A stretch of DNA of 64,000 bases from Coprobacillus cateniformis (GCF_009767585.1 NZ_WSNW01000001.1:186001-250000); one strand, 5' to 3'; positions 26,569 through 35,424 are shown, counted from the first letter of the stretch. Notes: generated by a model not told the origin, from the letters alone. Made by a program: numbers and translations.

Positions 26569-27645
26569 TTAGGCTAGTCCCCTTTCTTCATTTAGTTGAT
26601 TTGCCATATCCATTTGTCTTGTTGGAAACAAATGAGCATAATGGTATGTCATCTCAATACTCTCATGTCCTAAACGTTCTGCAATTGCTACTGCTGAGAA
26701 TCCTTTTTCAATTAACAGTGACACATGCGAATGACGCAAATCATGAATACGAATCTTCTTAACTCCTGCGTACTTTGATCCACGTTTCATTTCATGATAG
26801 AGATAATTTTTATCAATTGGAAAAATACGATCTGTATCACTACACTTATATAAGTGTGATGTATATTCTTGTATCTCCTCAACAAGAAAATCAGGTATTT
26901 GAATAATACGATTACTCTTTTTCGTTTTCGGCTCGGTAATATAATCTTTCCCTTGTAAACGCTGGTATGATTTATCTATCTTCAATGTTTTCTTGCCGAA
27001 GTTAAAATCATTCTTTGTTAAGGCAAGTAACTCTCCTTCACGAATACCACACCAATACAACACTTCAAAAGCGTAATAAGATATTTCTTTATCTGCAACG
27101 ACATCAATGAATTTAAGATATTCTTCCTTTGTCCAAAAGTTCATCTCTTTGGCTCTCTTTGTGCCCATATGTCCTACTTTACGTGCAGGATTATTCGGTA
27201 AGTCATACAGATTAACTGCGTGATTTAAAATAGCACTTAATTGATTATGAATCGTCTTTAAATAAGTTTGTGAATATCCTTCATCATTCTCATTTCTAAA
27301 ATTCATCATTTCATTTTGCCATTTAATAATATCAGCAGGTTTGATTTGATTAAGTCTCTTATTTTTAAAATAAGGAACCAACTTTGTTTCAATGATATGT
27401 TTCTTTGTAAGCCAAGTATTAAACTTAATTCTTGGTTTTAAATCTTCCATATAAATCTCTACAAATTTCTCAAAAGGCATTTCTAAATCTAAATCGGTTT
27501 GTAATTTAAAATCACGCTCCCAATTTCTTGCCTCAGTCTTGTTGCGAAAACATCGCTTTGTTTTCTGCTTAAGGTTTCCCTGAATGTCCTTGTAATAACA
27601 ACGGACTTCCCATGTCTTACTTTTCTTGTTCTCTAGTATTGCCAT
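26569..27645 (-). CDS. int: tyrosine integrase of element 3
   Basis: A full-length Tn916-type integrase of about 358 residues: N-terminal arm-binding region (TWEVRCYYKDIQGNLKQKTK), core-binding helices (ADIIKWQNEMMNF) and catalytic domain with Arg in CGIREGELLAL, the H-x-L-R-H box KIRIHDLRHSHVSLLIEKG, His in LGHESIEM and the Tyr nucleophile in YHYAHLF. The ATG at 27645 has AAGGAG upstream; earlier in-frame codons lie inside xis. It overlaps xis by 29 bases. It should act at the guaA-derived att core. All catalytic residues are present. Confidence 0.95.
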   Translation of the reverse strand: MAILENKKSKTWEVRCYYKDIQGNLKQKTKRCFRNKTEARNWERDFKLQTDLDLEMPFEKFVEIYMEDLKPRIKFNTWLTKKHIIETKLVPYFKNKRLNQIKPADIIKWQNEMMNFRNENDEGYSQTYLKTIHNQLSAILNHAVNLYDLPNNPARKVGHMGTKRAKEMNFWTKEEYLKFIDVVADKEISYYAFEVLYWCGIREGELLALTKNDFNFGKKTLKIDKSYQRLQGKDYITEPKTKKSNRIIQIPDFLVEEIQEYTSHLYKCSDTDRIFPIDKNYLYHEMKRGSKYAGVKKIRIHDLRHSHVSLLIEKGFSAVAIAERLGHESIEMTYHYAHLFPTRQMDMANQLNEERGLA

Positions 27646-27844
27646 TTTGTTCTCCTTCCAGCATTTTGTTAATTCCATAAACACGTTCTTCGTAAAACTT
27701 TCTGCTTACTCTACCGGAAATTGTTAGAAAACCTTTTGCTTGCAATTCTTCGTTCAAGTTCTTAATAACCTTATAGGCAAATGCTCTTGATACTTTTAGT
27801 TGTTCAGCAATCTCATCGGCAAAGATAAATATTTCTTTATGCAT
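27617..27844 (-). CDS. xis: excisionase-like protein of element 3
   Basis: A 75-residue basic DNA-binding protein (MHKEIFIFADEIAEQLKV, then SRAFAYKVIKNLNEELQAKG and FLTISGRVSRKFYEERVYG). The helix-turn-helix plus wing layout equals that of the proteins at 13741 and 55615. The ATG at 27844 is preferred over a GTG two codons earlier because of spacing from GAGGTG. The C-terminus overlaps int. It is expressed from a promoter in the operator region at 27880-27987. Confidence 0.75.
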   Translation of the reverse strand: MHKEIFIFADEIAEQLKVSRAFAYKVIKNLNEELQAKGFLTISGRVSRKFYEERVYGINKMLEGEQNGNTREQEK

Positions 27845-27879
27845 TACCACTCACCTCACTCTCTTTTATGTATGTATTC

Positions 27880-27987
27880 GTTCGATTGTGAACTGTACAC
27901 AGATTATATCAGTTCGTATTTGAACTGTCAATATCTTTTTCATACGGTTTCATCTATATCGTTTATAATCAGTTCACTATTGAAATG
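27880..27987. promoter_or_regulatory. operator cluster between xis and repressor (element 3)
   Basis: Three GTTC-N6-GAAC-type dyads: GTTCGATTGTGAAC (27880-27893), CAGTTCGTATTTGAACTG (27910-27927) and the weaker CAGTTCACTATTGAAATG (27970-27987). They probably bind the adjacent XRE-type repressor. Confidence 0.65.
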
Positions 27988-28040
27988 TTTATCATTTGCG
28001 TTTACAATGATACTAACGATATACGAAAGGAATTTATAAA

Positions 28041-28487
28041 ATGTTAATTGGTGAAAAAATAAGACAAGAAAGAACGTATAAGAAACTCTCGCAAAAACAA
28101 CTTGCCGAAAAAGTGGGTATGAGTGAGCCTGCTATCCGTAATTATGAATTGGGTAACAGAACACCATCTCAAAAACAAATTGAACTTATTGCAAATGCTT
28201 TAGAAGTTTCTCCTTTTACTTTAAGTGATCCTGATTTGGATACTTACTATGGAATTATTCATGCTTTGTTTTATTTAGAAAACAAGATAAACTTACAACC
28301 AGTTGAAATAGAAGGACAAGTTTATTTGAAAGTTCCTCCTACTGATGACAAATCACATGATACGTATACTCGTATGCGACAATGGTTAGATGTCTATACG
28401 AAGTTTCAAAATAATGGAATGTCATTGGAAGAATACAAAGAATGGAAAGACACTTATCCTCAACAAGTGATATTTAATAAGAAATAA
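28041..28487 (+). CDS. XRE-family repressor of element 3
   Basis: The 148-residue protein starts with a Cro/CI helix-turn-helix (LSQKQLAEKVGMSEPAIRNY, then ELGNRTPSQKQIELIANALE) and ends in a tail with SLEEYKEWKDTYPQ. The tail resembles the ISKEEYIDWKINY end of the element 1 repressor. GAAAGGA precedes the ATG. It is divergent from xis-int and reads towards the att site and a terminator. It probably represses excision. Confidence 0.88.
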   Translation: MLIGEKIRQERTYKKLSQKQLAEKVGMSEPAIRNYELGNRTPSQKQIELIANALEVSPFTLSDPDLDTYYGIIHALFYLENKINLQPVEIEGQVYLKVPPTDDKSHDTYTRMRQWLDVYTKFQNNGMSLEEYKEWKDTYPQQVIFNKK

Positions 28488-28519
28488 ATCATTGTCATCA
28501 TTCTTTAATATTTCAAAAG

Positions 28520-28540
28520 TATTGTCAATTTTATTGTCAC
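28520..28540. repeat. TATTGTCA repeats, right arm sites of element 3
   Basis: TATTGTCA and TTATTGTCA lie 13 bp apart, with another ATTGTCA at 28491. Matching repeats near 16905-16925 mark the left end of the same element. Confidence 0.5.
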
Positions 28541-28557
28541 ACCTCCTCTAAAACAGC

Positions 28558-28585
28558 AAAAAACCTCGATAGTATCGAGGTTTTC
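28558..28585 (+). terminator. terminator after element 3 repressor
   Basis: AAAACCTCGAT and ATCGAGGTTTT pair around a short loop. It lies 14 bp from the att copy. Confidence 0.8.
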
Positions 28586-28598
28586 TTTCATTTACTCA

Positions 28599-28610
28599 TT
28601 ATTCCCACTC
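28599..28610. repeat. att copy of the guaA 3' end
   Basis: Exact TTATTCCCACTC, the plus-strand view of guaA codons for EWE plus stop. Boundary between element 3 and element 2. Confidence 0.85.
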
Positions 28611-28780
28611 CATTTCATGGGTGCTTAATATAAACAAACATGCAGTAAAATAAGGCGTTTTAGAACACTATTGGACTATATAAAACAAAAATATACAAAT
28701 AAAAAATGCAATTTTAATGCAATGAAGTACGTCAAATTTCTTGAAAGCCAACTCCGTTATCTAATAAAATATAAAGAGCA

Positions 28781-28822
28781 AAAGCAAGGTATAATGATTA
28801 TAACAATCAACCTTGCTTTTTA
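28781..28822 (-). terminator. hairpin at end of wHTH gene
   Basis: AGCAAGGT and ACCTTGCT pair next to the stop codon of the minus-strand winged-helix gene. The following T run is short, so termination strength is uncertain. Confidence 0.5.
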
Positions 28823-29218
28823 AGTAGCCTTTGCGAATTTATACCCCACACCCCAGACCGTAATAATGTACTGCGGTTTGTCTGGGTTGGGTTCAATCTT
28901 CTTCCTCAACTTCCGTATAAATGAAGTCAAATTCTTTGCGTCTGGGGCATAATCATAACCCCAGACATTTTCATATAGCTGTTCTTTTGTGAATACCTGC
29001 CCCTTATGAGAATATAGAAAATATAACAGGTCAAATTCTTTAGCGGTTAGATATATGCTTTGTCCTTTATCATTAGTAAAAGTACGAGTAAATGGGTCAA
29101 TTTGAAATCCAGTTGCTATTTGGTTAATAAAAGTAGGGGAGCTATTAAGTTTAGAAGATAACCATTCAACTGTTTGCTGATAAACAGCTTCTTCATTTTC
29201 TGTAAATTCTATAATCAT
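28820..29218 (-). CDS. winged-helix regulator without receiver domain
   Basis: The 132-residue protein is the DNA-binding half of an OmpR/PhoB-type response regulator (IYLTAKEFDLLYFLYSHKGQ, VFTKEQLYENVWGYDYAPDA, KNLTSFIRKLRKK and YIITVWGVGYKF) after a 45-residue non-receiver N-terminus. It has no phospho-acceptor Asp. A stand-alone type with this N-terminus (EFTENEEAVYQQ) is common in Clostridia, so it is probably complete rather than truncated. It follows the ABC genes on the same strand after a 69-bp gap. Confidence 0.8.
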   Translation of the reverse strand: MIIEFTENEEAVYQQTVEWLSSKLNSSPTFINQIATGFQIDPFTRTFTNDKGQSIYLTAKEFDLLYFLYSHKGQVFTKEQLYENVWGYDYAPDAKNLTSFIRKLRKKIEPNPDKPQYIITVWGVGYKFAKAT

Positions 29219-29287
29219 TACTTTCCCACAGTACCACCTCCACTTATAATGATTTAGTAAGCATTACCTCATAGAATATTCATAGAT

Positions 29288-31156
29288 TTAATCTAATTCA
29301 AAAGCTCCTGTATACAAACTATAATAGACACCTTTTTCTGCTATTAGATTATTATGTGTTCCATGTTCTATGATTCGACCTTGCTCTAGTACCATGATAG
29401 CGTCAGAGTTTCTCACGGTTGATAATCTGTGGGCAATTACAAATACGGTTCTCCCTTTCATAAGGTTATCCATTCCTTTCTGTACCAGATACTCTGTACG
29501 CGTATCAATAGAGGAGGTTGCTTCATCAAGAATCATGACTGGTGGATTAGCCACAGCTGCACGTGCTATTGATATAAGCTGTCTCTGACCTTGAGATAAA
29601 CCAGAGCCATTTTGAGTAAGTAAAGTATTATATCCGTCTGGCAACCGTCTGATAAAATCGTGTGCATTTGATAGCTTTGCCGCCGAAATGCACTCTTCAT
29701 CAGTAGCATCTAATTTTCCATAACGAATGTTTTCCATAATAGTGCCAGTAAATAAATTAACATCGTGCAAAACAACACCTAAAGAATGGCGTAAATCTGC
29801 TTTTTTAATTTTGTTTATATTGATACCATCGTATCGAATCTTACCGTCTGCTAAATCGTAGAAACGATTAATAAGATTAGTTATAGTTGTTTTACCAGCA
29901 CCTGTTGCCCCTACAAACGCTATTTTCTTACCTGCAATCGCTTCTAAAGTTATATGATGTAATACCAATTTTTCTGATGAATAACCGAAATCCACATCTA
30001 AAAATTGAACATCACCCTTTAAGGGCGTAAAAGTTATACTTCCATCATGGTGAGGGTGCTTCCATGCCCATGTTCCACTACCATCTGTTGTTTCTAATGC
30101 TTTATTTGAATTATCAAATTTAACATGTGTCAGTGTAACATATCCATTATCTTTTTCTGGTTCTTCATCAATCAAATTAAAAATACGTTCTGCCCCAGCT
30201 AAAGCCATAGCCATCATGCTGGTTTGTTGTGCAATTTGCGATACGGGGTTACAGAATGTCTTTGACAAGTTTAGAAAAGCGACAATCATCCCAACACTTA
30301 TGTTCCCTATCCCGTTTATTGCCATAATACCACCAATCAATGCTATTAAGATATATTGTAGGTTACCAATTTGCATAATAGTGGGCATTAATATATTACC
30401 GTATTTATTTGCAAGAGTAGAATCAATACATAGTTGTTTGTTCTTCTTGACAAAGCCTTTCTTTGATTCATTTTCATGACAAAATACTTTTATCACTTTT
30501 TGTCCATTTACCATTTCTTCAATATAGCCTGTCACGCTCCCTAAAGTTTCCTGTTGCTTGATAAAATATCTTGCACTTGCGCCACCGATTTTTTCAGTTG
30601 TAAACGCCATGACAACTGTAATAATTAGAACTAATATAGTCAAAGGAATATTATTTATCAGCATAGCAGTCAGTATAGCAATTATCGTTACTATTGCAGA
30701 AATAAATTGAGGTAATGCCTGTGAAATAAACTGGCGCAGTGTATCTGTATCATTTGTATAATGGCTCATAATATCACCATGAGTATGAGTATCAAAATAA
30801 GAAATGGGCAATGACTGCATTTGTTCAAACATATCGTCACGAATTAACTTTAATGTGTTTTGTGATACTTTTACCATCAAGCGATTGTAAAGAAAAGTTG
30901 CTATAACACCGATAAGATATATAAATCCCATAAATATAAGTGTATGCAACAAGCCAGTAAAAACAGGGTTATCTTCCACCAGTAAAGGCGTGATGTAATC
31001 ATCAATCAATGTTTCTAAGAATAGTGAACTTGCTACAACTGTACAGGAACTAATGAGAACACATACAACTACAATGCTAAATAATAGCTTTTGTTTTAGA
31101 ATGATATAGGACAGCAGACGTTTACAAGTTTGAAAAATTGTAGGTCGTTTATTCAT
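29288..31156 (-). CDS. ABC exporter subunit (fused permease-ATPase) B
   Basis: A 622-residue type IV ABC half-transporter: six membrane segments in residues 1-330, then an ATPase with Walker A FVGATGAGKTT, signature LSQGQRQLISIARA, Walker B PVMILDEATSSID and H-loop FVIAHRLS. Relatives pair with the upstream gene as heterodimers of the BmrCD/PatAB type that export drugs or peptides. Between membrane and ATPase domains is an extra stretch (about 345-375) containing TWAWKHPHHDGSITFTP. Start and upstream stop overlap by one base. MarR lies at the operon head. Confidence 0.93.
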   Translation of the reverse strand: MNKRPTIFQTCKRLLSYIILKQKLLFSIVVVCVLISSCTVVASSLFLETLIDDYITPLLVEDNPVFTGLLHTLIFMGFIYLIGVIATFLYNRLMVKVSQNTLKLIRDDMFEQMQSLPISYFDTHTHGDIMSHYTNDTDTLRQFISQALPQFISAIVTIIAILTAMLINNIPLTILVLIITVVMAFTTEKIGGASARYFIKQQETLGSVTGYIEEMVNGQKVIKVFCHENESKKGFVKKNKQLCIDSTLANKYGNILMPTIMQIGNLQYILIALIGGIMAINGIGNISVGMIVAFLNLSKTFCNPVSQIAQQTSMMAMALAGAERIFNLIDEEPEKDNGYVTLTHVKFDNSNKALETTDGSGTWAWKHPHHDGSITFTPLKGDVQFLDVDFGYSSEKLVLHHITLEAIAGKKIAFVGATGAGKTTITNLINRFYDLADGKIRYDGININKIKKADLRHSLGVVLHDVNLFTGTIMENIRYGKLDATDEECISAAKLSNAHDFIRRLPDGYNTLLTQNGSGLSQGQRQLISIARAAVANPPVMILDEATSSIDTRTEYLVQKGMDNLMKGRTVFVIAHRLSTVRNSDAIMVLEQGRIIEHGTHNNLIAEKGVYYSLYTGAFELD

Positions 31157-32892
31157 TATTTGTCATCTCCTTTCGTTTGAGATTCGTAAATCTCTTTATA
31201 TATAGCATTTGTTTTTAATAATTCTTTATGGGTTCCATAACCATTGATTTTCCCTTTGTCCATAACAATGATATTGTCAGCATCTTCTACCGAGGAAATA
31301 CGTTGTGCAATAATAATTTTGGTTGTATCTGGAATTTCTTTCCGAAATGCTTTTCTAATCATAGAATCAGTTTTTGTATCAACTGCACTGGTTGAATCAT
31401 CAAGAATCAATATTGCTGGCTTCTTAAGTAAGGCTCTGGCGATACATAATCTTTGTTTCTGTCCTCCCGAAACATTTGTTCCCCCTTGTTCGATATAGGT
31501 ATCATATTTATCTGGGAATGTTTGAATAAACGAATCTGCTTGAGCTAATTTACATGCATGGATAATTTCATCTTCATTGGCATTTTCATTTCCCCAACAT
31601 AAATTTTCTTTAATTGTTCCAGAAAATAGTTCATTTTTTTGCAGAACCATTGCGACTTCGTTTCGTAAAGTAAATAAATCATAATCTTTTACGTTTACCC
31701 CGCCAATAGAGACAAAACCCTCAGTTGTATCATATAGTCTGGGAATAAGCTGAACCAATGAACTTTTTCCGCACCCTGTTCCACCAATTATTCCAAGTGT
31801 TGAACCAGATGGGATTGTAAGAGATATATTTTTTAGACATTCCTTATCTTTATCACTTTGATAACTAAAACTGATATTATGAAAAATAATTTCACCGTTT
31901 TTCATTTTATAAACAGGATTTTCGCCATTCTTTAAGGTGCTTTCTTCATCAAGGATTTCAATGATTCTTTCTGATGAAGCTCTTGCCATATTTATCATAA
32001 CCAATACCATTGATAACATCATTAAACAGTTTAATATATTGGAAGCATATGCCATTAAGCTTGAAAGTTCTCCTGTTGTCATAGATGTCGTATTGCTTAA
32101 AACAATCAATCTTGCACCAAACCAACAAAGTAACAGCATACATCCATAAATAGCAAATTGCATTAACGGCATGTTATACGCAACAATCCCCTCTGCTTTA
32201 CTAAAAGTTTTAAATATTTTCATGGATACCCGCCCAAACTTACTTATTTCAAATTTCTCTCTTACAAAGGATTTGACAACACGTATACCTGTCAGATTCT
32301 CCTGTACGACTCCGTTTAAATCATCGTAGATTCTAAATACTTTTTCAAAATAAATATGAGATTTACTAACGATGATGTATAGTCCTATTCCAATAATAGG
32401 AACAAGAATCAAAAAAACCAGAGATAACTTGTCATTCACCATAAAGGAAGCTATAAGTGAAAAAACAAGCATGAATGGAGCACGGACAGCAACACGTATT
32501 ATCATCATATATGCGTTTTGTACGTTTGTAACATCAGTTGTTAGTCTCGTGACAATACTGGAAGTCGAGAACTTATCAATATTGGCAAATGAATAATCTT
32601 GAATTTTGTAATACATATCCTGTCTTAGATTCTGTGCAAATCCAGCTGATGCAGTTGCACTAAAACTCCCAGATAATACTCCAAAGCATACACCTAATAT
32701 TACACAGATAATTAAGACTATTCCAAGAAATAATAATGTATCGGTTTCCTGTTCACCAATACCAACATCAATCATTCTTGCCATGATTAATGGTATCAAT
32801 ATTTCAACCAATACTTCCAATATAACAAATACTGGGGTTAAGACTGACGCTCTTTTATAATCTCTAATAGAGCGCATTAATTTTTTTATCAT
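31156..32892 (-). CDS. ABC exporter subunit (fused permease-ATPase) A
   Basis: A 578-residue ABC half-transporter: six membrane segments up to about residue 310, Walker A IIGGTGCGKSSLVQ, Q-loop MVLQKNELFSG, signature NVSGGQKQRLCIARALL, then ILILDDSTSAVDTKTD and IIIAQRISS. The Walker B is followed by Asp-Ser (DDSTSA) instead of the catalytic Glu, and the H-loop His is Gln (AQRIS). This is the degenerate-site pattern of heterodimeric exporters, so it needs the next gene product. It follows MarR after seven bases. Confidence 0.93.
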   Translation of the reverse strand: MIKKLMRSIRDYKRASVLTPVFVILEVLVEILIPLIMARMIDVGIGEQETDTLLFLGIVLIICVILGVCFGVLSGSFSATASAGFAQNLRQDMYYKIQDYSFANIDKFSTSSIVTRLTTDVTNVQNAYMMIIRVAVRAPFMLVFSLIASFMVNDKLSLVFLILVPIIGIGLYIIVSKSHIYFEKVFRIYDDLNGVVQENLTGIRVVKSFVREKFEISKFGRVSMKIFKTFSKAEGIVAYNMPLMQFAIYGCMLLLCWFGARLIVLSNTTSMTTGELSSLMAYASNILNCLMMLSMVLVMINMARASSERIIEILDEESTLKNGENPVYKMKNGEIIFHNISFSYQSDKDKECLKNISLTIPSGSTLGIIGGTGCGKSSLVQLIPRLYDTTEGFVSIGGVNVKDYDLFTLRNEVAMVLQKNELFSGTIKENLCWGNENANEDEIIHACKLAQADSFIQTFPDKYDTYIEQGGTNVSGGQKQRLCIARALLKKPAILILDDSTSAVDTKTDSMIRKAFRKEIPDTTKIIIAQRISSVEDADNIIVMDKGKINGYGTHKELLKTNAIYKEIYESQTKGDDK

Positions 32893-32899
32893 AACATCA

Positions 32900-33325
32900 C
32901 TACCTTTCCATAATTTCTTTTGCAGAATTTAAAAATTGTACATAAAATGTTATATCTTCTTTAGTCATTCTATGTGATAATAACTCTGTTATTTTTAAAT
33001 CAATTTGGTTTACACTGTCTATAGCTTTTTTTGTCAAAATAATTTCCTTACACCTTATATCCTCATTCATAGAAAAATGAAGTATGAACCCCTTTTTGCT
33101 TAAAATTTTTAAAATTTGACTAATACTGGGTTTTCTTAAACTGCTCCATTCATCTAACCGTTTTTGTGTTACTCTATTTCCTTCTTGTGTGGAAATAAAT
33201 TTTAAAAGTGTATACTGTCCATAGGGAAGCTCAATACTCAACTCTTGTGTAATCATATCTACACTTTGATTGAGTGTAATAAAAAGATTGTATACATTGA
33301 TATAAAACAAGTTTGCTTCTGTCAT
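32900..33325 (-). CDS. MarR-family regulator of ABC exporter
   Basis: The 141-residue protein has a MarR-type winged helix (LPYGQYTLLKFISTQEGNRV, then TQKRLDEWSSLRKPSISQIL, KGFILHFSMNEDIRCKEIIL) between dimerisation helices. It is the first gene of the minus-strand operon with the two ABC subunits and faces a LysR gene. Two matching dyads (TTAGATA-type) lie in the shared promoter region. Likely a drug- or metabolite-sensing repressor of the exporter. Confidence 0.88.
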   Translation of the reverse strand: MTEANLFYINVYNLFITLNQSVDMITQELSIELPYGQYTLLKFISTQEGNRVTQKRLDEWSSLRKPSISQILKILSKKGFILHFSMNEDIRCKEIILTKKAIDSVNQIDLKITELLSHRMTKEDITFYVQFLNSAKEIMER

Positions 33326-33359
33326 AAATTAGTTTTTCACCTCCTGTTTTTTTGTTAGA

Positions 33360-33443
33360 TTAGATATCTAACTGTTTGCATTGTAACATCATGTTAACGA
33401 TAAGAGAATTTCAAAAAAATCAATGTCGTTAGATATTATCTAA
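33360..33443. promoter_or_regulatory. paired TTAGATA dyads between marR and lysR
   Basis: TTAGATATCTAA (33360-33371) and TTAGATATTATCTAA (33429-33443) are perfect palindromes of one consensus (half-site TTAGATA), 57 bp apart, one near each divergent gene. MarR is the likely binder; LysR is possible. Confidence 0.7.
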
Positions 33444-33497
33444 TAATACATTGAAATGTTTGCAATGATGAGATATACTAAAAAAAGGAGGTATTCT

Positions 33498-34376
33498 ATG
33501 AATAGTCAACAATTACAATGTTTTCTTTGTGTGGCAGATAAATTAAATTTTACAAAAGCGTCAGAAGAACTTTATCTCTCCACGCCTACTGTTACACACC
33601 ATATTAAGAATCTTGAGGAAGAACTAAACACATTATTATTTATTCGGACATCCAGAATGGTAAAGCTAACAGAAGCAGGAACCATGTTTTATAACGATGC
33701 AAAAGAAATCATGTCCAAAATAGAAGTTGCGGAAAAAAGAATCAAAAAAATGACGAAACAAAACATTTCTTTTATTAGAATTGGTTGCTCAAGCAATGCT
33801 GAATTAGCCAATATGGAAAAAGTCCTCTGTGACCTGCAAATAAAATATCCACATGTATATCCGCAAATTGTCGTTAATGATTATTTTTCATTACGAAGTT
33901 TATTTAATAATAAACAACTTGATATTGTATTAGCGACAAAAGAGATGATTAAAGATATGCAAGACTGCACCTTTAAGAAAATGAAAGAAGTAATTAATTA
34001 TGCAGTAGTATCTGAAAATTCAGTATTAAAAAACAGAGATAAAATTTCTTTTGAGGATTTAGAGGAGTGTCTGATAACTCTACATCCTAAATTTGTTCCT
34101 TTTCAGTATGGAAATAAACTGCAAGAAAAAATTGCCTTACATTCACAGTCTCATTTTAATATCACATGTGAAAATGACCAAGCAGGAATTTTATTAGCAA
34201 AATCTGGGTATGGTGTTGCAATTTTCCCAGAATTTTGTATTCCTGCAAATGCAAAAGATTTAATTACATTACCAATTGTAAATGAAGATTTTAGAATAGA
34301 TTACGGTATCGCCTACCATAAAGCCCCTAAATTAGACTATATAAAATACTTTATTAATAATTTTTATCTTAACTAA
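33498..34376 (+). CDS. LysR-family transcriptional regulator
   Basis: A 292-residue LysR protein from the ATG at 33498, which has AAAGGAGG upstream; 14 codons of open frame before it lack a site. The DNA-binding part is LQCFLCVADKLNFTKASEEL, then YLSTPTVTHHIKNLEEELNT and LFIRTSRMVKLTEAG. The effector domain ends with a typical SGYGVAIFPEFC block. It is divergent from the MarR-ABC operon, with its own copy of the TTAGATA dyad. Target and ligand unknown. Confidence 0.9.
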   Translation: MNSQQLQCFLCVADKLNFTKASEELYLSTPTVTHHIKNLEEELNTLLFIRTSRMVKLTEAGTMFYNDAKEIMSKIEVAEKRIKKMTKQNISFIRIGCSSNAELANMEKVLCDLQIKYPHVYPQIVVNDYFSLRSLFNNKQLDIVLATKEMIKDMQDCTFKKMKEVINYAVVSENSVLKNRDKISFEDLEECLITLHPKFVPFQYGNKLQEKIALHSQSHFNITCENDQAGILLAKSGYGVAIFPEFCIPANAKDLITLPIVNEDFRIDYGIAYHKAPKLDYIKYFINNFYLN

Positions 34377-34382
34377 AAAGCT

Positions 34383-34421
34383 AAAGGAAGAAGAAACCTT
34401 ATTTAGATAACTTCTTCCTTT
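34383..34421 (+). terminator. terminator after lysR
   Basis: AAAGGAAGAAG pairs with CTTCTTCCTTT around a 17-base loop just after the LysR stop. Confidence 0.7.
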
Positions 34422-34426
34422 GATGT

Positions 34427-34530
34427 TTATTTTACAATCTTCCAGTTACTATCCTTATGAAGCGTCAATTCAAACTGTGAAATTTGTGTCGCCTTTGTCT
34501 GATTGTCAATAAGCACTACAGATACTTTAA
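34427..34530 (-). pseudogene. C-terminal fragment of a probable conjugal transfer protein
   Basis: A minus-strand frame without a start reads EKVKVSVVLIDNQTKATQIS, then QFELTLHKDSNWKIVK and a stop. The pattern is like the C-terminal beta-rich end of TcpC/Orf13-type conjugation proteins of Tn916-like elements. If right, it is the last trace of transfer genes in element 2. A TAA bounds the frame on its upstream side. Confidence 0.45.
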
Positions 34531-34599
34531 CTTTCTCGCTTTAGCCTTAAATAAAGGTTGGCATTCAGATCAGCGTGCGAAGCGTAAGCTGTCTGAAAA

Positions 34600-34790
34600 T
34601 GCCTTTGCCTTACAGGAGTGGCGTAAGCCACGACTGCTTGTAAGCCCCCAGTATCTAACAGGGGGGTACAAAAAATCAGGAAACAGGCAACAAAACACTA
34701 AAATCCCTAGTAAGTATGCAGGTTTTGGTGTTTTTTTCATTTTGTCATATATAGGCAAAAATCGGACAATTCTACAATTATGTACTTAAC
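34600..34790. other. GC-richer noncoding block with hairpins (possible ICE oriT or leader)
   Basis: This block is clearly richer in G+C than its surroundings and has two clean hairpins: GTGGC-GTAA-GCCAC (34618-34631) and CCCCC-AGTATCTAACA-GGGGG (about 34645-34665). It lies beside the conjugation-protein remnant. From memory it resembles noncoding DNA of Tn916-type elements, but I cannot verify this. Open frames here look non-coding. Confidence 0.4.
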
Positions 34791-34822
34791 AAGAATTATT
34801 TCATTTATTTCGATAATAAATT

Positions 34823-35020
34823 GCCAATTCACTACATCTCATACGTACTAATGACGAAGAAATAAAGAATCTTTTCTAAAAAGGGCAACAAATTGACCTC
34901 TTGTTGGTAGTTATGGTTAGAAAAGAAATTTTTAAAATCTTGCCAATTTACTTACTACCAATTGTACTAATAGTGAAGAAATTAAAAAAACTTTCTAAAA
35001 TGGTCTACAAACTGTACTTT
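34823..35020 (+). repeat. two diverged direct repeats, 119 bp apart
   Basis: 34823-34900 and 34942-35020 align over about 78 bp, starting GCCAATT and sharing GTACTAAT, GAAGAAAT and CTTTTCTAAA/CTTTCTAAAA. In one frame both read AN-L, TN-EEIK, F, stop, so they may be duplicated 3' ends of a lost gene. The 68-codon ORF over the second copy (34901-35107) is not convincing as a gene. Confidence 0.5.
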
Positions 35021-35107
35021 GTATTTGTGTTATGTAGTGAGGAAGATTTTTATTTCTTTTCCTTGTTCTTTGAAAAACTGAATAAAGTAATCAAATACGT
35101 TCGATGA

Positions 35108-35424
35108 TATAACGAGCCTGTGGATTGATACGCCATGACCTTATGTGATAAGTGAGCGATACATATCAACGTTTCCACAAATAGCCTTTGGTAAGGCTAT
35201 TGCCATGACTTATATCAACGGTATAATGATACACCCGTATGACACGGTTTCGCCCATTAGAATGGGAAAGGTGCAAGTCCTGTGAAGCTATGACCAATAG
35301 CTGTTTGATTGCTTATAAAAACTAATTTGCAAGATTATATCAAGTTATAAAAGACGTTCCATATAAAAGTTGCTATAATAGTAGGCAGATAACAGAGATT
35401 ATCTAGACTACGGAAAGGAGCATT
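35108..35424. other. structured noncoding region upstream of DUF3173-int
   Basis: No gene is visible. Several hairpins occur in about 220 bp: TAGCC-TTTGGTAA-GGCTA, CCCATT-AGA-AATGGG and AGCTAT-GACCA-ATAGCT. A motif GCCATGAC plus CTTAT is repeated (about 35141 and 35201), and TATCAACG occurs twice. The block could be a replication origin, a leader RNA or regulatory DNA of the parent ICE. Confidence 0.4.

Larger units (their letters stand above)
16791..28610. mobile_element. element 3: integrative mobilisable element with redox cargo
   Basis: It is bounded by att copies at 16791 and 28599. From its right end it holds a repressor, xis, integrase, MobC-like protein, an oriT-like hairpin pair, MobC, relaxase and TnpV, then two redox operons and a CHAP-domain remnant. 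Both ends carry TATTGTCA repeats (about 16905-16925 and 28520-28540), as expected for arm sites of one integrase. It has no conjugation pore genes, so transfer would need a helper ICE or plasmid. Confidence 0.75.

Noticed and set aside
34484..34789. 101-codon plus-strand ORF in element 2
   Set aside because: It crosses the minus-strand conjugation-protein remnant and the hairpin block; composition and the overlapping minus-strand frame look like noncoding DNA.
34901..35107. 68-codon hydrophobic ORF
   Set aside because: It covers one copy of a diverged direct repeat, its first copy has no such frame, and there is no ribosome-binding site.
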